Source: Lachnospiraceae bacterium UBA7179 (lineage in GTDB: Bacteria; Bacillota; Clostridia; Lachnospirales; Lachnospiraceae). Taken from it: 21,328 bases of DNA. Every line of letters starts with the position of its first letter. Position 1 is the first letter of the stretch. The stretch covers positions 2,096 to 23,423 of the forward strand of contig DKVL01000117.1 in the NCBI GenBank assembly GCA_002491195.1. Direction: 5' to 3'. The notes beneath the pieces are model-generated. The model saw only the letters and a program-made list of their open reading frames with translations. It was not told the origin of the DNA and made no database searches. This document shows positions 1-7,996 of this stretch, piece by piece. Made by a program: the position numbers and the translations under genes.

Positions 1-90
1 CCATCAGAAGACAGCGAAGTAACGAGACAGCCGTCAGAAAACAGTGAAATAACGCAGCAGTCATCAGATGACAGTGGATTAACGCGGCCT
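1..90 (+). repeat. Three tandem 30-bp repeats inside the partial gene
   Basis: The units at 1-30, 31-60 and 61-90 share the skeleton tcag-a-acag-ga-taacg and differ at roughly a third of positions. Each encodes ten residues of the form (P/S)S(E/D)(D/N)S-x-(V/I/L)T. The array probably continues upstream of the window, and sequence divergence increases toward its end. Confidence 0.7.
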
Positions 91-558
91 GATCTGATAC
101 AGATGCCAGAAGCTGCAGTTTCGATTGAGATACCTGAAAATCAGAGCGCTTCCATTACAATGGAATCTGTATCGGAGCCTGCGCCTGTCGATCAAAAGCC
201 AGAGGTATCAGAAAGCGGGCAGCGTCCCAATCTGCCGCAGATCGCACAAGACACAGCAGATTCATCTCCTGCAGACCAGGCGGGCAGTAGTGCAGTCGAG
301 TGGTCTGATCATACTGTGCAGCCCACTCTTGTGGTGCAGGCGGCGACAGACATTAAGGATGAAAACGGAACTGCTGTTTTTCCTGATGTGGGAGCAACCG
401 TTGAACATGGCAGGGAGGACGATAGCCGCGCACCGCTTCTTCCAGCGACCATAGCTGTATCGGCAGTGATCTGTATCTCTGCCACAGCCTGCAAGGTGAC
501 AGGATTTGGCCTGTTCCATTGGATTGCCGGAATCATTCGGAATGTACTGCACAAATAG
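1..558 (+). CDS. 3' end of a repeat-rich protein with a hydrophobic C-terminus (partial)
   Basis: The frame is open from the first base, so the gene begins outside the window; 185 residues are visible. The visible start has three imperfect 10-residue repeats (PSEDSEVTRQ, PSENSEITQQ, SSDDSGLTRP). A Ser/Glu/Pro-rich low-complexity stretch follows, then about 40 C-terminal residues containing a hydrophobic segment (around PATIAVSAVICISA) and a basic end (RNVLHK). The layout suggests a surface or envelope protein with a flexible stalk and a C-terminal membrane segment, but no known family is recognised and I assign no function. Its last 26 bases overlap the 3' end of the convergent sensor kinase gene. 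The composition supports a real gene: acidic repeats in one continuous frame, a single stop, and little competing open frame. Confidence 0.6.
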   Translation, partial: PSEDSEVTRQPSENSEITQQSSDDSGLTRPDLIQMPEAAVSIEIPENQSASITMESVSEPAPVDQKPEVSESGQRPNLPQIAQDTADSSPADQAGSSAVEWSDHTVQPTLVVQAATDIKDENGTAVFPDVGATVEHGREDDSRAPLLPATIAVSAVICISATACKVTGFGLFHWIAGIIRNVLHK

Positions 559-2476
559 ATTGCGGAAATTCCATTATAAATTTTGTGCCTGTGCCAACCG
601 TGGAAGATACATGGATCGTTCCTCCAAGTTCCGTCACAATGCCATGAACAATATACAGCCCCAGCCCTGTTCCGGTGCCCTTATTCTTAGCACCTACATA
701 AAACCGCCGGAAGACAAGCGGCAGTTCCTCCTTTGGAATGCCGCATCCAGTGTCTTCCACAGTCAGAATGATCTGATTGTTTTCGGTCCATGCAGAGACA
801 GAGATGCTTCCGTTCTGAGGTGTCGCCTTAAGCGCATTATAAATCAGATTCTCAAAAAGGATATTGAGTTTTTCAGGCTGAGCCATCAGAAATGCATCTT
901 GCTCTGGAGGGTTTATGGTTAGATACACGGACTGGACTTCCGCCTCTGCATGGTGGATGGCGTAGACCTCTGAAAGCAGCTCCTGGATCGATACCCGAAC
1001 CCGTTTTTCTTCGATCCGATCCAGGGCATTGATCGTGGAAAGTCCCTGAAGGCGTCTTGCCATTTCCCATTGTTTGGATTCCGCCTGGTCAAGGTAACGC
1101 TGCAGCTCCGGATCAATTCCTATGCCACTCCGGCGTATTGCCTCGATAAATGACTGCGTGGCAAATACTGGCGCCTTGAGATCATGTGCCATGTCGGAAA
1201 AAAACGCTTTGCGTTCTTCCAAAAGCTGTGTGACCTCCTCAGTCCGTTTTTTTACCTGTTCTTCCAGGTGATTGGTCAGCATATTATTCTCTTGCAGGAT
1301 ACGGCGGCTGCGCGATACCATCATGGCTCCAAACAACAGCACCAGCAGCAGCCCGCACCACTCAAACTGCCAGAAAAAACGGATTGGCTCAAAACGATTT
1401 GAGAACAAAAGATTGGTGAGCAGTCCCACGCCAAATACAGAGCAGCCGACCAGCGTATAGCGGCTTTCCCAGCGCTGCACTGTCACGCCGTGCACGGAGA
1501 AAAAAGCAGCTGCACAAAAGGTAATAACATAATAAAAATCGGTCAACATGCCATGAATACAAACGATCCACGAAAATACCGGGATCAGCAGGCTCAATGC
1601 GATCAGAATGGTTGGAAATGCCAGGAAAACCACCTTCATCCATCGCCATGCTTTGCTGCCAGCAGATTCTGAGGCAAGGATCGTAAGCTGTACGACGCAG
1701 AAACACAGGCAGTACATCGCCAGACTCTGTATCAGAAACCAATATTGTGTGATCGGCAGCGAAATGGAATACGATATGAGAAATACAAAATATCGTGCCA
1801 TATATAGCGCATAACTGCAGCAAAGTACCATAAACCAATGGGAAAGTTCCCCATCTGTCCGCCATAGAAAAAGTGTGAAAACTGCCAGTGCCAAGGGGAC
1901 AAGAAATGCCAGTGCATAGGAAAAACTCTGAACATTGCGTACCTGAAAAAGTGTCGCAGTCGTGCCTAGTGCTGGCGGGAAATACATCCCGCTGTAATAC
2001 CCTAGCTTCGACGAGGTCTCCACCACCAGAATATGATCGCCCGCCGTCAGCGGAAACGTAATCCGCCCACTGCCTGTTCCCCGGGAAAGCTGTATTCCAT
2101 CCAGTAAAATTGTGTACTCGGAATACAATTGAGGGAAATCCACCGACACAATCTGGTCTGCTCCATCATAGCGCAGCGTCAATTGATAGCGTGCCTGTCC
2201 GTGAGGAGAAACCAGCAGATCCCTGCGCTGCAGATTTGAAAATTCACCAATATACGTCGGCTTGTCTGTCACGCGTCCATCTGTCAGCAGCCATCCGTCA
2301 ATGAGAAAGATAGGATTTGATTGTTCCAAATCCTCCCCGCTCAGGCTGATGATACCGGATTTCCCATAAGGAGGAGGCGTGTAGTATTTATTATCTTTGT
2401 AGTAAAACAGCATGAAAAAAAGCACCATTACCGCAAATACAGCCAGTGGCTGCAGCCATAATTTCCACTGTTTCAT
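533..2476 (-). CDS. 7TM-DISM sensor histidine kinase
   Basis: This membrane sensor kinase has 647 residues. TM1 lies at about 8-25. An extracytoplasmic beta-rich region (about 30-180) and a multi-TM bundle (about 184-388) match the 7TMR-DISM layout, in which an external carbohydrate-binding-like domain precedes seven helices. A coiled coil (about 395-425) leads to a HisKA domain with phospho-His431 in AHDLKAP. The ATPase domain has an N box around Asn544 (FENLIYNALK), a G1 box DTGCGIP (575-581) and a G2 box GTGLGL (602-607), so it should be catalytically intact. The start is the ATG at 2476, since AAGGAGG sits 8-9 bases upstream; an in-frame GTG at 2485 would put that site inside the gene. 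It follows the response regulator by 17 bases, so the two are almost certainly co-transcribed partners. The ligand is unknown; the domain family commonly senses extracellular sugars or other small molecules (inference). Confidence 0.93.
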   Translation of the reverse strand: MKQWKLWLQPLAVFAVMVLFFMLFYYKDNKYYTPPPYGKSGIISLSGEDLEQSNPIFLIDGWLLTDGRVTDKPTYIGEFSNLQRRDLLVSPHGQARYQLTLRYDGADQIVSVDFPQLYSEYTILLDGIQLSRGTGSGRITFPLTAGDHILVVETSSKLGYYSGMYFPPALGTTATLFQVRNVQSFSYALAFLVPLALAVFTLFLWRTDGELSHWFMVLCCSYALYMARYFVFLISYSISLPITQYWFLIQSLAMYCLCFCVVQLTILASESAGSKAWRWMKVVFLAFPTILIALSLLIPVFSWIVCIHGMLTDFYYVITFCAAAFFSVHGVTVQRWESRYTLVGCSVFGVGLLTNLLFSNRFEPIRFFWQFEWCGLLLVLLFGAMMVSRSRRILQENNMLTNHLEEQVKKRTEEVTQLLEERKAFFSDMAHDLKAPVFATQSFIEAIRRSGIGIDPELQRYLDQAESKQWEMARRLQGLSTINALDRIEEKRVRVSIQELLSEVYAIHHAEAEVQSVYLTINPPEQDAFLMAQPEKLNILFENLIYNALKATPQNGSISVSAWTENNQIILTVEDTGCGIPKEELPLVFRRFYVGAKNKGTGTGLGLYIVHGIVTELGGTIHVSSTVGTGTKFIMEFPQSICAVHSE

Positions 2477-2493
2477 AGATACCACCTCCTTTA

Positions 2494-3918
2494 TTAAGGG
2501 GCAAAACGATAACCTTGTCCCCAGACAGCCTCAATAAAGTGATGTTCCGCGCACGCCTTTTCCAGTTTCCGTCGAAGCCGGGACATATGCATCTGCACTA
2601 ATTGCCCGCCGTCCCATGGCTGGCTGCCCCAGATCATGCCATAAATTTCTTCTGGCGTAAACACATGGCCTGTGTGCTCGGAAAGACGCCACAGGATATC
2701 AAACTCAATCGGGGTGAGGAGCAGCTCTTTGTCATCAACCAGTACCCTGCGTTTTGTCAGATCTATAAGAAGCGGACCATAGCGCAGCTGTGTGCGCTCT
2801 GACTTTGCAAGTCTGATCCGTGTCTCCACTTTGGTCCAGAAGAGCTCAGCAGGCGTATCTTTTGTAATATAATCAATGCCGCCAGCCCAAAATCCCTCCA
2901 TCTGTTTCTCCGGCTCTGTAAGGCAGCTTAGAAAGATGATTGGCATTTGCGTCAGACTGTTCAGTCTTTCACAGATGGAAAATCCGTCTTCACCAGGCAT
3001 CATCACATCCAACAGCACACAGTCAAAAAATCCGTCCGCTGCCAATCTCAGAGCATCCTCTCCATTGTCGGCCAACTGTACAATACAGCCATGGCTCTTC
3101 AGGATGTCCGCCCAGATTGTGCGGTCAGCCGAATTGTCGTCTACCAACAGGATTTGCCATGGTCCATCAGGACGTTTTGACTGGCTCAGGGCAGAGCTTC
3201 CTGTATCCGCCTGGTGCAGGAAGTGCATATAGGCGTCCTGCACCTGACTGCGCCGCTGACGCGAAACTGGAATGTCAGCGCCGCTTTTCATCGTGACACA
3301 ATTGATGTCAATAGACTGGATATGACTAAGGTTGACGAGATAGGAGCGGTGTGTCTTCAAAAATTCCGGCCTGGACAAAAGCGTTCCTTCAAAATCCGCT
3401 AAAGTAGCAGTAACCTCGTAAACGGTACCATCTGTCAGATGGAAAAATACGGTCTTGTTGATCACTTCCACATACGCAAGCTTTGCAAAAGCAATCTGGA
3501 CAATTCCGTCCCTGCTCCGTAGAACAAATCCCTGTTCTGCCTGTGCAGACAGCTCTCCTGCGATCTTATCCAATAATGTAAAAAAGGAATTTGTATCTAC
3601 CGGTTTCAGCAGATAGTGGTATGCACCTACATTGTAACTTTCGACAGCAAACTCCGGTGATGCAGATACAAAGATCAGTTTGACATTTTTGTCCAGCGTT
3701 CTGATTTCCTGGGCAGCCTGTATGCCGCTGATTCCCGGCATCAGGACATCCATCAGGACAAGATCATATTCTCCGCCGCGCAGTTCACAGATAAAATCTG
3801 TGCTATTCGTAAAATAATGGCATTCAAGATCTTTGTTACGGCTTGCCTGGTATTCCGCAATTAATTTCTGAATGCGGGAAAGTTCCCGCTCGTCGTCATC
3901 GCAGACTGCGATCCGCAT
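2494..3918 (-). CDS. Dual response regulator, REC-LytTR-REC-wHTH
   Basis: This 474-residue chain contains two complete response regulators. Residues 1-120 are a receiver with acidic pocket D7/D8/D9, phospho-acceptor Asp57 (VLMDVLMPG) and Lys105 (LLKPVD). Residues about 130-232 are a LytTR DNA-binding domain (FLKTHRSYLVNLSHI, then PVSRQRR). Residues about 254-370 are a second receiver with D260/D261, Asp304 (VLLDVMMPGEDG) and Lys353. Residues about 378-474 are an OmpR/PhoB winged helix (LTPIEFDILWRL, HMSRLRRKLE, WGQGYRF). All phosphorylation residues are present, so both receivers could be active. The start is ATG 3918 with GGAGG 8 bases upstream; a longer open frame to 4206 covers the promoter and is composition-poor. 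The gene lies 17 bases upstream of the sensor kinase. The fusion is read through one continuous frame, so it is not an assembly join of two visible frames. Confidence 0.93.
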   Translation of the reverse strand: MRIAVCDDDERELSRIQKLIAEYQASRNKDLECHYFTNSTDFICELRGGEYDLVLMDVLMPGISGIQAAQEIRTLDKNVKLIFVSASPEFAVESYNVGAYHYLLKPVDTNSFFTLLDKIAGELSAQAEQGFVLRSRDGIVQIAFAKLAYVEVINKTVFFHLTDGTVYEVTATLADFEGTLLSRPEFLKTHRSYLVNLSHIQSIDINCVTMKSGADIPVSRQRRSQVQDAYMHFLHQADTGSSALSQSKRPDGPWQILLVDDNSADRTIWADILKSHGCIVQLADNGEDALRLAADGFFDCVLLDVMMPGEDGFSICERLNSLTQMPIIFLSCLTEPEKQMEGFWAGGIDYITKDTPAELFWTKVETRIRLAKSERTQLRYGPLLIDLTKRRVLVDDKELLLTPIEFDILWRLSEHTGHVFTPEEIYGMIWGSQPWDGGQLVQMHMSRLRRKLEKACAEHHFIEAVWGQGYRFAP

Positions 3919-3966
3919 GGTTTTATCCTCCACACTCTCTAAAATAAACGTGTTTCCAATACGACC

Positions 3967-3995
3967 ATGATACCACATTCTGCTCTTACAAGCAA
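3967..3995 (-). promoter_or_regulatory. Promoter of the dual regulator / kinase operon
   Basis: Read leftward, TTGCTT (3990-3995), a 17-bp spacer and TATCAT (3967-3972) form a plausible sigma-A promoter about 50 bases before the regulator ATG. The hairpin at 4009-4048 lies just upstream of the -35 box. Confidence 0.5.
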
Positions 3996-4008
3996 ATCGA
4001 ACCTTGAC

Positions 4009-4048
4009 GAAGCGAAAGCCGACCTTTCTGTTGGCCGGCTTTCGCTTC
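4009..4048 (-). terminator. Hairpin after the small lipoprotein gene
   Basis: A perfect 13-bp inverted repeat (GAAGCGAAAGCCG at 4009-4021, CGGCTTTCGCTTC at 4036-4048) with a 14-base loop starts 30 bases after the lipoprotein stop codon. Reading leftward, no strong U-run follows it, so termination may be incomplete. Because it also abuts the next promoter it could serve another role there. Confidence 0.55.
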
Positions 4049-4078
4049 CTTAATACATATGTAGAATAAAATCTGTGG

Positions 4079-4690
4079 TTACTGCAGTAATGCTGCAGCC
4101 GTACCCATATAGACGATTGTCTCATCTGCAGAGAGATATTTTCCTTCATAATAAGTCTCGCTGTCAGCAAGGAGATAAACTTCTTCCCCTGCTTCGCCGA
4201 AGCCAAATACGTAGTCGCTGCCAGAATAAACGTCAGAAACGGTAAGTGCTGACCAGGTAATTCCGTTTTCGTCTGTTTCGCTCTCTATCGCATAAGTGCC
4301 GCAGATTACATCACCGTTTCCGTCAGAAGTCAATCCGAACAGGGAAGCCATCGGAGTTCCAGCAGGGTCTGTAAACAATGCGAATACCCATTCTGTTCCA
4401 TTATCATCTGCAGCGTAAACGCCTGTCTGGATCATGTCTGTCGTGACATCAAGAAGTGTGAAACCCTCTGATGCGCTGGTCTCAGCAGGTTCAGCCTGGC
4501 TCTCTGGTTCAGCAGGTTCAGCCTGGCTCTCTGGCTCTACTGCGTTCGTCTCTGCAGCAGGCGTGGCTGCCTTTGTCTCCGCAGAAGGTGTGGAAGTTGT
4601 CGCTGGTGCGTCTGACGAACCGCCGCAGGCTGTTGTCAGTGATGCCACCATCAAAGCTGTCAATACAATTGATACAAATTTCTTTTTCAT
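4079..4690 (-). CDS. Small secreted lipoprotein with acidic Pro/Glu linker
   Basis: This protein has 203 residues. The N-terminus is a lipoprotein signal peptide (MKKKFVSIVL start, lipobox ending ...LTTAC with Cys22), so the mature protein should be lipid-anchored outside the membrane. A low-complexity linker (about 23-75) follows and contains two copies of EPESQAEPA. The C-terminal 125 residues have alternating hydrophobic and acidic stretches (YAIESETDENGITWSALTV, YVFGFGEAGEEVYLL) typical of a small beta-rich domain. I do not recognise a family. The start is ATG 4690 with GGAGG 7-8 bases upstream. It lies between the clostripain-like gene and the dual regulator operon, on the same strand, and its promoter overlaps the tail of the clostripain gene. 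It may be the substrate-binding or accessory partner of the kinase, but that rests on proximity only. Confidence 0.85.
   Translation of the reverse strand: MKKKFVSIVLTALMVASLTTACGGSSDAPATTSTPSAETKAATPAAETNAVEPESQAEPAEPESQAEPAETSASEGFTLLDVTTDMIQTGVYAADDNGTEWVFALFTDPAGTPMASLFGLTSDGNGDVICGTYAIESETDENGITWSALTVSDVYSGSDYVFGFGEAGEEVYLLADSETYYEGKYLSADETIVYMGTAAALLQ
4484..4537 (-). repeat. Two tandem 27-bp repeats in the lipoprotein linker
   Basis: Units 4484-4510 and 4511-4537 differ at a single base and encode EPESQAEPA twice. Near-identity points to a recent in-frame duplication that lengthens the linker. Confidence 0.85.
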
Positions 4691-4757
4691 ATTTTTTCCT
4701 CCATCTGCACACGCCATCTTGCATCCCAGGTCCGGACGTGTGCACACAGACCTGTCG

Positions 4758-4789
4758 GTTGAACGATAGTTCAACAATGTTACATTATA
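4758..4789 (-). promoter_or_regulatory. Lipoprotein promoter -10 with a palindrome near +1
   Basis: Leftward TATAAT (plus positions 4784-4789) has no good -35 box at 16-18 bp. Immediately downstream, around the expected transcription start, lies a perfect palindrome GTTGAAC-GATA-GTTCAAC (4758-4775). This could be a repressor operator or a 5' stem-loop in the mRNA. The -10 begins only 24 bases past the upstream stop codon. Confidence 0.45.
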
Positions 4790-4812
4790 TATTTGCAACA
4801 ATCCTATCACAG

Positions 4813-6885
4813 TTATTCGCCAAAAATCAGTGAGACTGGCTCAACATAATAGGTATTGTTATAAATATCAGTCAGACAATAGTAGAGCAGATATTCGCCT
4901 TCTCCTGACGGAGCATACTCGATTCCCACAGAACTGTCATACGCAAACGGCTCATTCAGATTGTAAGCGTCGTCATACTCCCCATCGTAGGTATAGTAAT
5001 CACACAAAAGCTGGATCATGTCGCCATCTTCCACCGGAATAAGGCCTTTCATACTCATGCCGTTTTCGTAGAAACGGATCGCCCCTTCGATGATACCAGT
5101 GCCTTCCTCATTCCAATGGACGACAAGATTAACATACTCGCCATTGAGCTCACATGGTATGTAGCCTTCAACCAGATCCCCGTCTGTGGAAACATATAAT
5201 GGAACAATTGCATCCCCCAATGTAAACCATAGACCATCATAGTCAACCATCAGCGCGTCATCGTCATCAACCTCGAAATAATTATCTGTTCCTAAGTCAA
5301 TATAACCCTCGCCGTCATCATAAAAAAGCTGCATCTGGATATCACTGATGATTTCCCAGTCTTCATCGGAAAGCGCAAGCGCAAAATAGTCGCCCCGGTC
5401 CTCGACGATCAGATTCTCACTGTCGTAAGCGTTCTCTTCATAGCTGTCTGCATATCCGCTCACATAGTCCTCATCAAACCAGCCGCAATCGGACCATTCG
5501 CTGAAATCAGGCTGGTCATCGGATTCATATCCGTCATCCAGCGCATCAATAGGCGTGTTGGAACCAATATAACCCTGGCCGCCCACAACAATGTTGGCGA
5601 ATGCTTTGATAAATTCGGTGTACTCTCCCTCGAGTCCAATATCCCTGTAGACGTCCAGCATGTTTTCAAAAGAATAGATGTCATTGTAAGGGACATAGAT
5701 TGTCATCCCGTTTGCATTCGAGACATTTTTGGAAGTCGCTGAGTATACAACCGCATTGTCCACGGCATCTACCAGTTCTTCTGAGCCTGCAATGTCGCAA
5801 TTCTGTGCAAAATGCATCAGATCGATCGTATCGTAACTGTCATCTCCAAAAGCCTTTGCATTGCTGACAGAGTGGGAAACAATCTTAAAATTTTTGCCAT
5901 CAAGCTGTTCCCTGGCATTGGCCGAAAAGGTACATAGTGCATCATATACATTGTACATTTTTGTCAGATCGATCACACTGAGCGTAGATTCATCATTTGC
6001 GTTGTTTTCCCAGCACACCTGGATAAAATCATCAGCGATCACCTTTCCGATCTCCTCTGTTGAAATCGAAGGATCACTACAGATCAGATTCAGCCAGTCT
6101 GTATAGAACCACCCGGTCCCAGGTTCGACTTCCTCCGAACCGATCATATAATCCGCATGGTGTTCTGCCATACAGGCCGTCTCCACCGTCGCCATGAGAC
6201 ATGCATCGAAACCGATAAAGTCAAATGTCACGTCAGCGTTTTTAAGAGCGCTGTCAATCTCGTTGAGCTGCATGGAATCGCCGGCAAATATCTCATCGAT
6301 GCCATAGCCATAGAGTGCACCTCCGCCGTGGTCCCACAGGATCAGCACGTTTCTGTTTGCAGGGTAATGTTCACTGCAGTAATTCACAAAGTCGGAGAGT
6401 GTATCAGGGTCTGTCATCGGTCTTGCACCCAGGTCTTCTTCTACACAGACAATGTCCTCGTGCATCACCTGCCAGATCTGATTGGTATCGGAGCTGATCA
6501 GGCTGTTCTGCCACTCTTTTGTTCCGCCAGTGTACAGCAGGACATTTACGCTGTCATTGATATCCGCTTCGCACATCTCAAGAATATCCGCAGTCGCTGC
6601 ACCGCAGTTTGATTCAAGGTCGGTGCCGCACATGTATACCATGATCGTAAACTGATCGTCATTGCCATTGATCTGGGTCCGTTTGGAACGCTGTGTCGGT
6701 CCAGGAGCTGCCGTTGCAGTTGAAGATGCACTGGTATCTTTTTGGGTTTCGTCATGCAGAGTTTCTGCCCCGCGGTCGTCATAGGAGGATGCGGCCTCCT
6801 CATCAGAGCTGCAGCCCTGCAGCCCTGCAGCCAGAGTGAAAACAATGGCTGCTGCTAATAATTGTTTTACTTTTATTTTGCACAT
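4813..6885 (-). CDS. Clostripain-family (peptidase C11) lipoprotein
   Basis: This protein has 690 residues. The signal peptide carries a lipobox (LQGC, Cys25), then a Ser/Thr-rich linker to about residue 75. The peptidase C11 domain starts at FTIMVYMCGTDLES. The catalytic dyad is visible as His186 in LWDHGGG and Cys229 in FIGFDACLMA, the two signature motifs of clostripain-like cysteine proteases (caspase-fold clan CD). The region after about 480 is very acidic and tyrosine-rich, and appears to form a beta-rich C-terminal domain that may bind cations or the cell surface. The start is ATG 6885 with a modest AGGA 5 bases upstream; an upstream GTG at 6975 has no ribosome site and lies upstream of the predicted promoter -10. 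Known members cleave after Arg; that specificity is not proven here. Expression is probably driven from the repeat-containing promoter at 6943-7011. Confidence 0.92.
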   Translation of the reverse strand: MCKIKVKQLLAAAIVFTLAAGLQGCSSDEEAASSYDDRGAETLHDETQKDTSASSTATAAPGPTQRSKRTQINGNDDQFTIMVYMCGTDLESNCGAATADILEMCEADINDSVNVLLYTGGTKEWQNSLISSDTNQIWQVMHEDIVCVEEDLGARPMTDPDTLSDFVNYCSEHYPANRNVLILWDHGGGALYGYGIDEIFAGDSMQLNEIDSALKNADVTFDFIGFDACLMATVETACMAEHHADYMIGSEEVEPGTGWFYTDWLNLICSDPSISTEEIGKVIADDFIQVCWENNANDESTLSVIDLTKMYNVYDALCTFSANAREQLDGKNFKIVSHSVSNAKAFGDDSYDTIDLMHFAQNCDIAGSEELVDAVDNAVVYSATSKNVSNANGMTIYVPYNDIYSFENMLDVYRDIGLEGEYTEFIKAFANIVVGGQGYIGSNTPIDALDDGYESDDQPDFSEWSDCGWFDEDYVSGYADSYEENAYDSENLIVEDRGDYFALALSDEDWEIISDIQMQLFYDDGEGYIDLGTDNYFEVDDDDALMVDYDGLWFTLGDAIVPLYVSTDGDLVEGYIPCELNGEYVNLVVHWNEEGTGIIEGAIRFYENGMSMKGLIPVEDGDMIQLLCDYYTYDGEYDDAYNLNEPFAYDSSVGIEYAPSGEGEYLLYYCLTDIYNNTYYVEPVSLIFGE

Positions 6886-6942
6886 AGTATCCTGAATCTT
6901 TGAATCAGCGAATTTGAATCCGCCACCTCTGTTACATGGGTT

Positions 6943-7011
6943 AGTATACAGGAAGCATTTTTTAAAAAGTGCCACTGGTCACGAATCGACCTAAATTTGC
7001 ATTAAATCGAC
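6943..7011 (-). promoter_or_regulatory. Clostripain gene promoter with paired GTCGATT direct repeats
   Basis: Read leftward, GTCGATT occurs at 7011-7005 and again at 6990-6984, a 21-bp period with a 14-bp gap. The inner copy continues as GTCGATTCGTG. Exactly 35 bp later comes TATACT (6948-6943). The -35 region (cacttt) does not resemble consensus, as expected of an activator-dependent promoter. The spacing matches that in front of the LysM gene base for base. Paired short direct repeats about two helical turns apart are characteristic of LytTR-domain regulators. Confidence 0.7.
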
Positions 7012-7077
7012 TATTGCTTCCAGAATACTGCCAGTTTCCTTATATAGTACGATCAAGCAGCAAAAGACTTTCCCCGC

Positions 7078-7127
7078 GCATAAAAAGGCGGAAATAAGGA
7101 GCGAATCCCGATTTCCGTCTTTTATGC
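7078..7127 (-). terminator. Intrinsic terminator of the LysM protein gene
   Basis: A 17-18-bp imperfect inverted repeat (7078-7095 with 7111-7127) surrounds a 15-base loop. Read leftward it is A-rich, then a GC stem (GACGGAAAT / ATTTCCGCC), then TTTTT, the normal intrinsic-terminator order. It lies about 46 bases past the LysM gene stop and before the next promoter. The A/T symmetry may let it also work in the other direction, where no gene ends. Confidence 0.75.
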
Positions 7128-7172
7128 ACTACTATGATTCCACGCTGTCAGAATGATACTAAAGCGCAGTCT

Positions 7173-7946
7173 TTATGCTACATGTGTATATCCGTCAATT
7201 GCCATCTTGATGAAATTCAATGTGTTTTCTTTCGTCTGGAAAGCAACAGTCGCAACTCCAAGATTGCCCATATCAAGCGCAAGTACGCCATCGTCGAGAT
7301 CTGTTACACCGAAAGTCAGAGCCAATCCGTTTACCTCGTCAGAAATTGTCAGAGACGAACCATTTTCAGTCACCGGTCCTACAAAACTTACTGCAGTCAT
7401 CGTACTGTCATCGGCAATGATCAGGATGCCATAATTCATGTCAGTGTCAAAGCCAACAATAACAGCTTCGTTAGTCGTATTGACTCCGACAAATCCATTC
7501 GTAACCCATGAAGCAATCTGATCATAATCCAATACAATTTCGTCTCCCTGTGTTGGCGCTGGATCGGGAGTCGGCGTCGGAGTTGGATCAGGTGTTGGAG
7601 TCGGAGTCGGCGTAGGTGTTGGAGTCGGAGTCGGCGTTGGTGTAGGTGTTGGAGTCGGCGTTGGTGTTGTCACGGAACTATTATTTATTGCAGGGATTGT
7701 AAGCACCTGTCCCTTGTAAATAATATAGTTGTTCTTTATGACTCCCGAATTCGCATCATAGATGACTTTCCATAAATCTTCATCGCCATATACCTTTTTG
7801 GCAATTTTCCTGAGATAATCATCTTTTTCAACAGTATAAGTGCCCTCTGCTGCCTCTGCCTTGATCGAAGACACAGGTGCTGCCACAAGTGTAAGCGCTA
7901 ATGCAGCTGTAACCAGTAAGCCTTTTGCTAAACTCTTCAGTTTCAT
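7173..7946 (-). CDS. Secreted LysM protein with Thr-Pro linker
   Basis: This protein has 257 residues. A Sec signal peptide (MKLKSLAKGL, hydrophobic core, probable cleavage around AEA-AEG near residue 33) precedes a single LysM domain (about 36-85: YTVEKDDYLRKIAKKVYGD, ANSGVIKNNYIIYKGQVLTIP). LysM domains bind N-acetylglucosamine polymers such as peptidoglycan, so the protein is probably wall-associated. Residues 93-132 are almost pure Thr-Pro with a few Asp, a rigid spacer. The remaining 120 residues (EIVLDYDQIASWV to the end) form a domain I do not recognise; it may be the functional head. The start is ATG 7946 with AGGAGG 8 bases upstream. The gene has its own repeat-containing promoter and its own terminator. 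Confidence 0.9.
   Translation of the reverse strand: MKLKSLAKGLLVTAALALTLVAAPVSSIKAEAAEGTYTVEKDDYLRKIAKKVYGDEDLWKVIYDANSGVIKNNYIIYKGQVLTIPAINNSSVTTPTPTPTPTPTPTPTPTPTPTPTPTPDPTPTPTPDPAPTQGDEIVLDYDQIASWVTNGFVGVNTTNEAVIVGFDTDMNYGILIIADDSTMTAVSFVGPVTENGSSLTISDEVNGLALTFGVTDLDDGVLALDMGNLGVATVAFQTKENTLNFIKMAIDGYTHVA
7551..7670 (-). repeat. Thr-Pro codon repeat tract
   Basis: This 120-bp tract encodes the (TP)n linker with short runs such as ggtgtt, ggagtc and ggcgtt repeated in varying order. It is a multiple of 6 bp throughout, so slippage would change linker length without breaking the frame. Confidence 0.85.
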
Positions 7947-7996
7947 GTTAAAAACCTCCTAATCTCAATTTGCAATTATTCGTTTTGCATTTCCTT

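Noticed and set aside
48..54. Tandem repeats at the window start considered as a CRISPR array
   Set aside because: Units abut with no spacers, are in frame, and encode an acidic repeat.
420..480. LPXTG-type sortase signal in the C-terminus of the partial gene
   Set aside because: The sequence reads LPATI, without the Gly, and is followed by a long mixed segment rather than the standard helix plus short basic tail.
3919..4206. N-terminal extension of the dual regulator up to an upstream start at 4206
   Set aside because: The extension covers the regulator promoter, the hairpin at 4009-4048 and the end of the lipoprotein gene. The receiver domain begins at MRIAVCDDD with GGAGG 8 bases before it.
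4790..4860. A third GTCGATT-type operator at the equivalent distance from the lipoprotein -10
   Set aside because: At 35 bp upstream only GATT of one heptamer is present, and nothing resembles the partner 21 bp further. It lies within the clostripain coding region.
6886..6975. Upstream GTG start for the clostripain gene
   Set aside because: No ribosome site, lies upstream of the predicted -10, and would put 30 residues before a normal lipoprotein signal peptide.
7551..7670. Tandem Thr-Pro tract considered as a CRISPR or intergenic satellite
   Set aside because: It is inside an intact coding frame and has no unique spacers.
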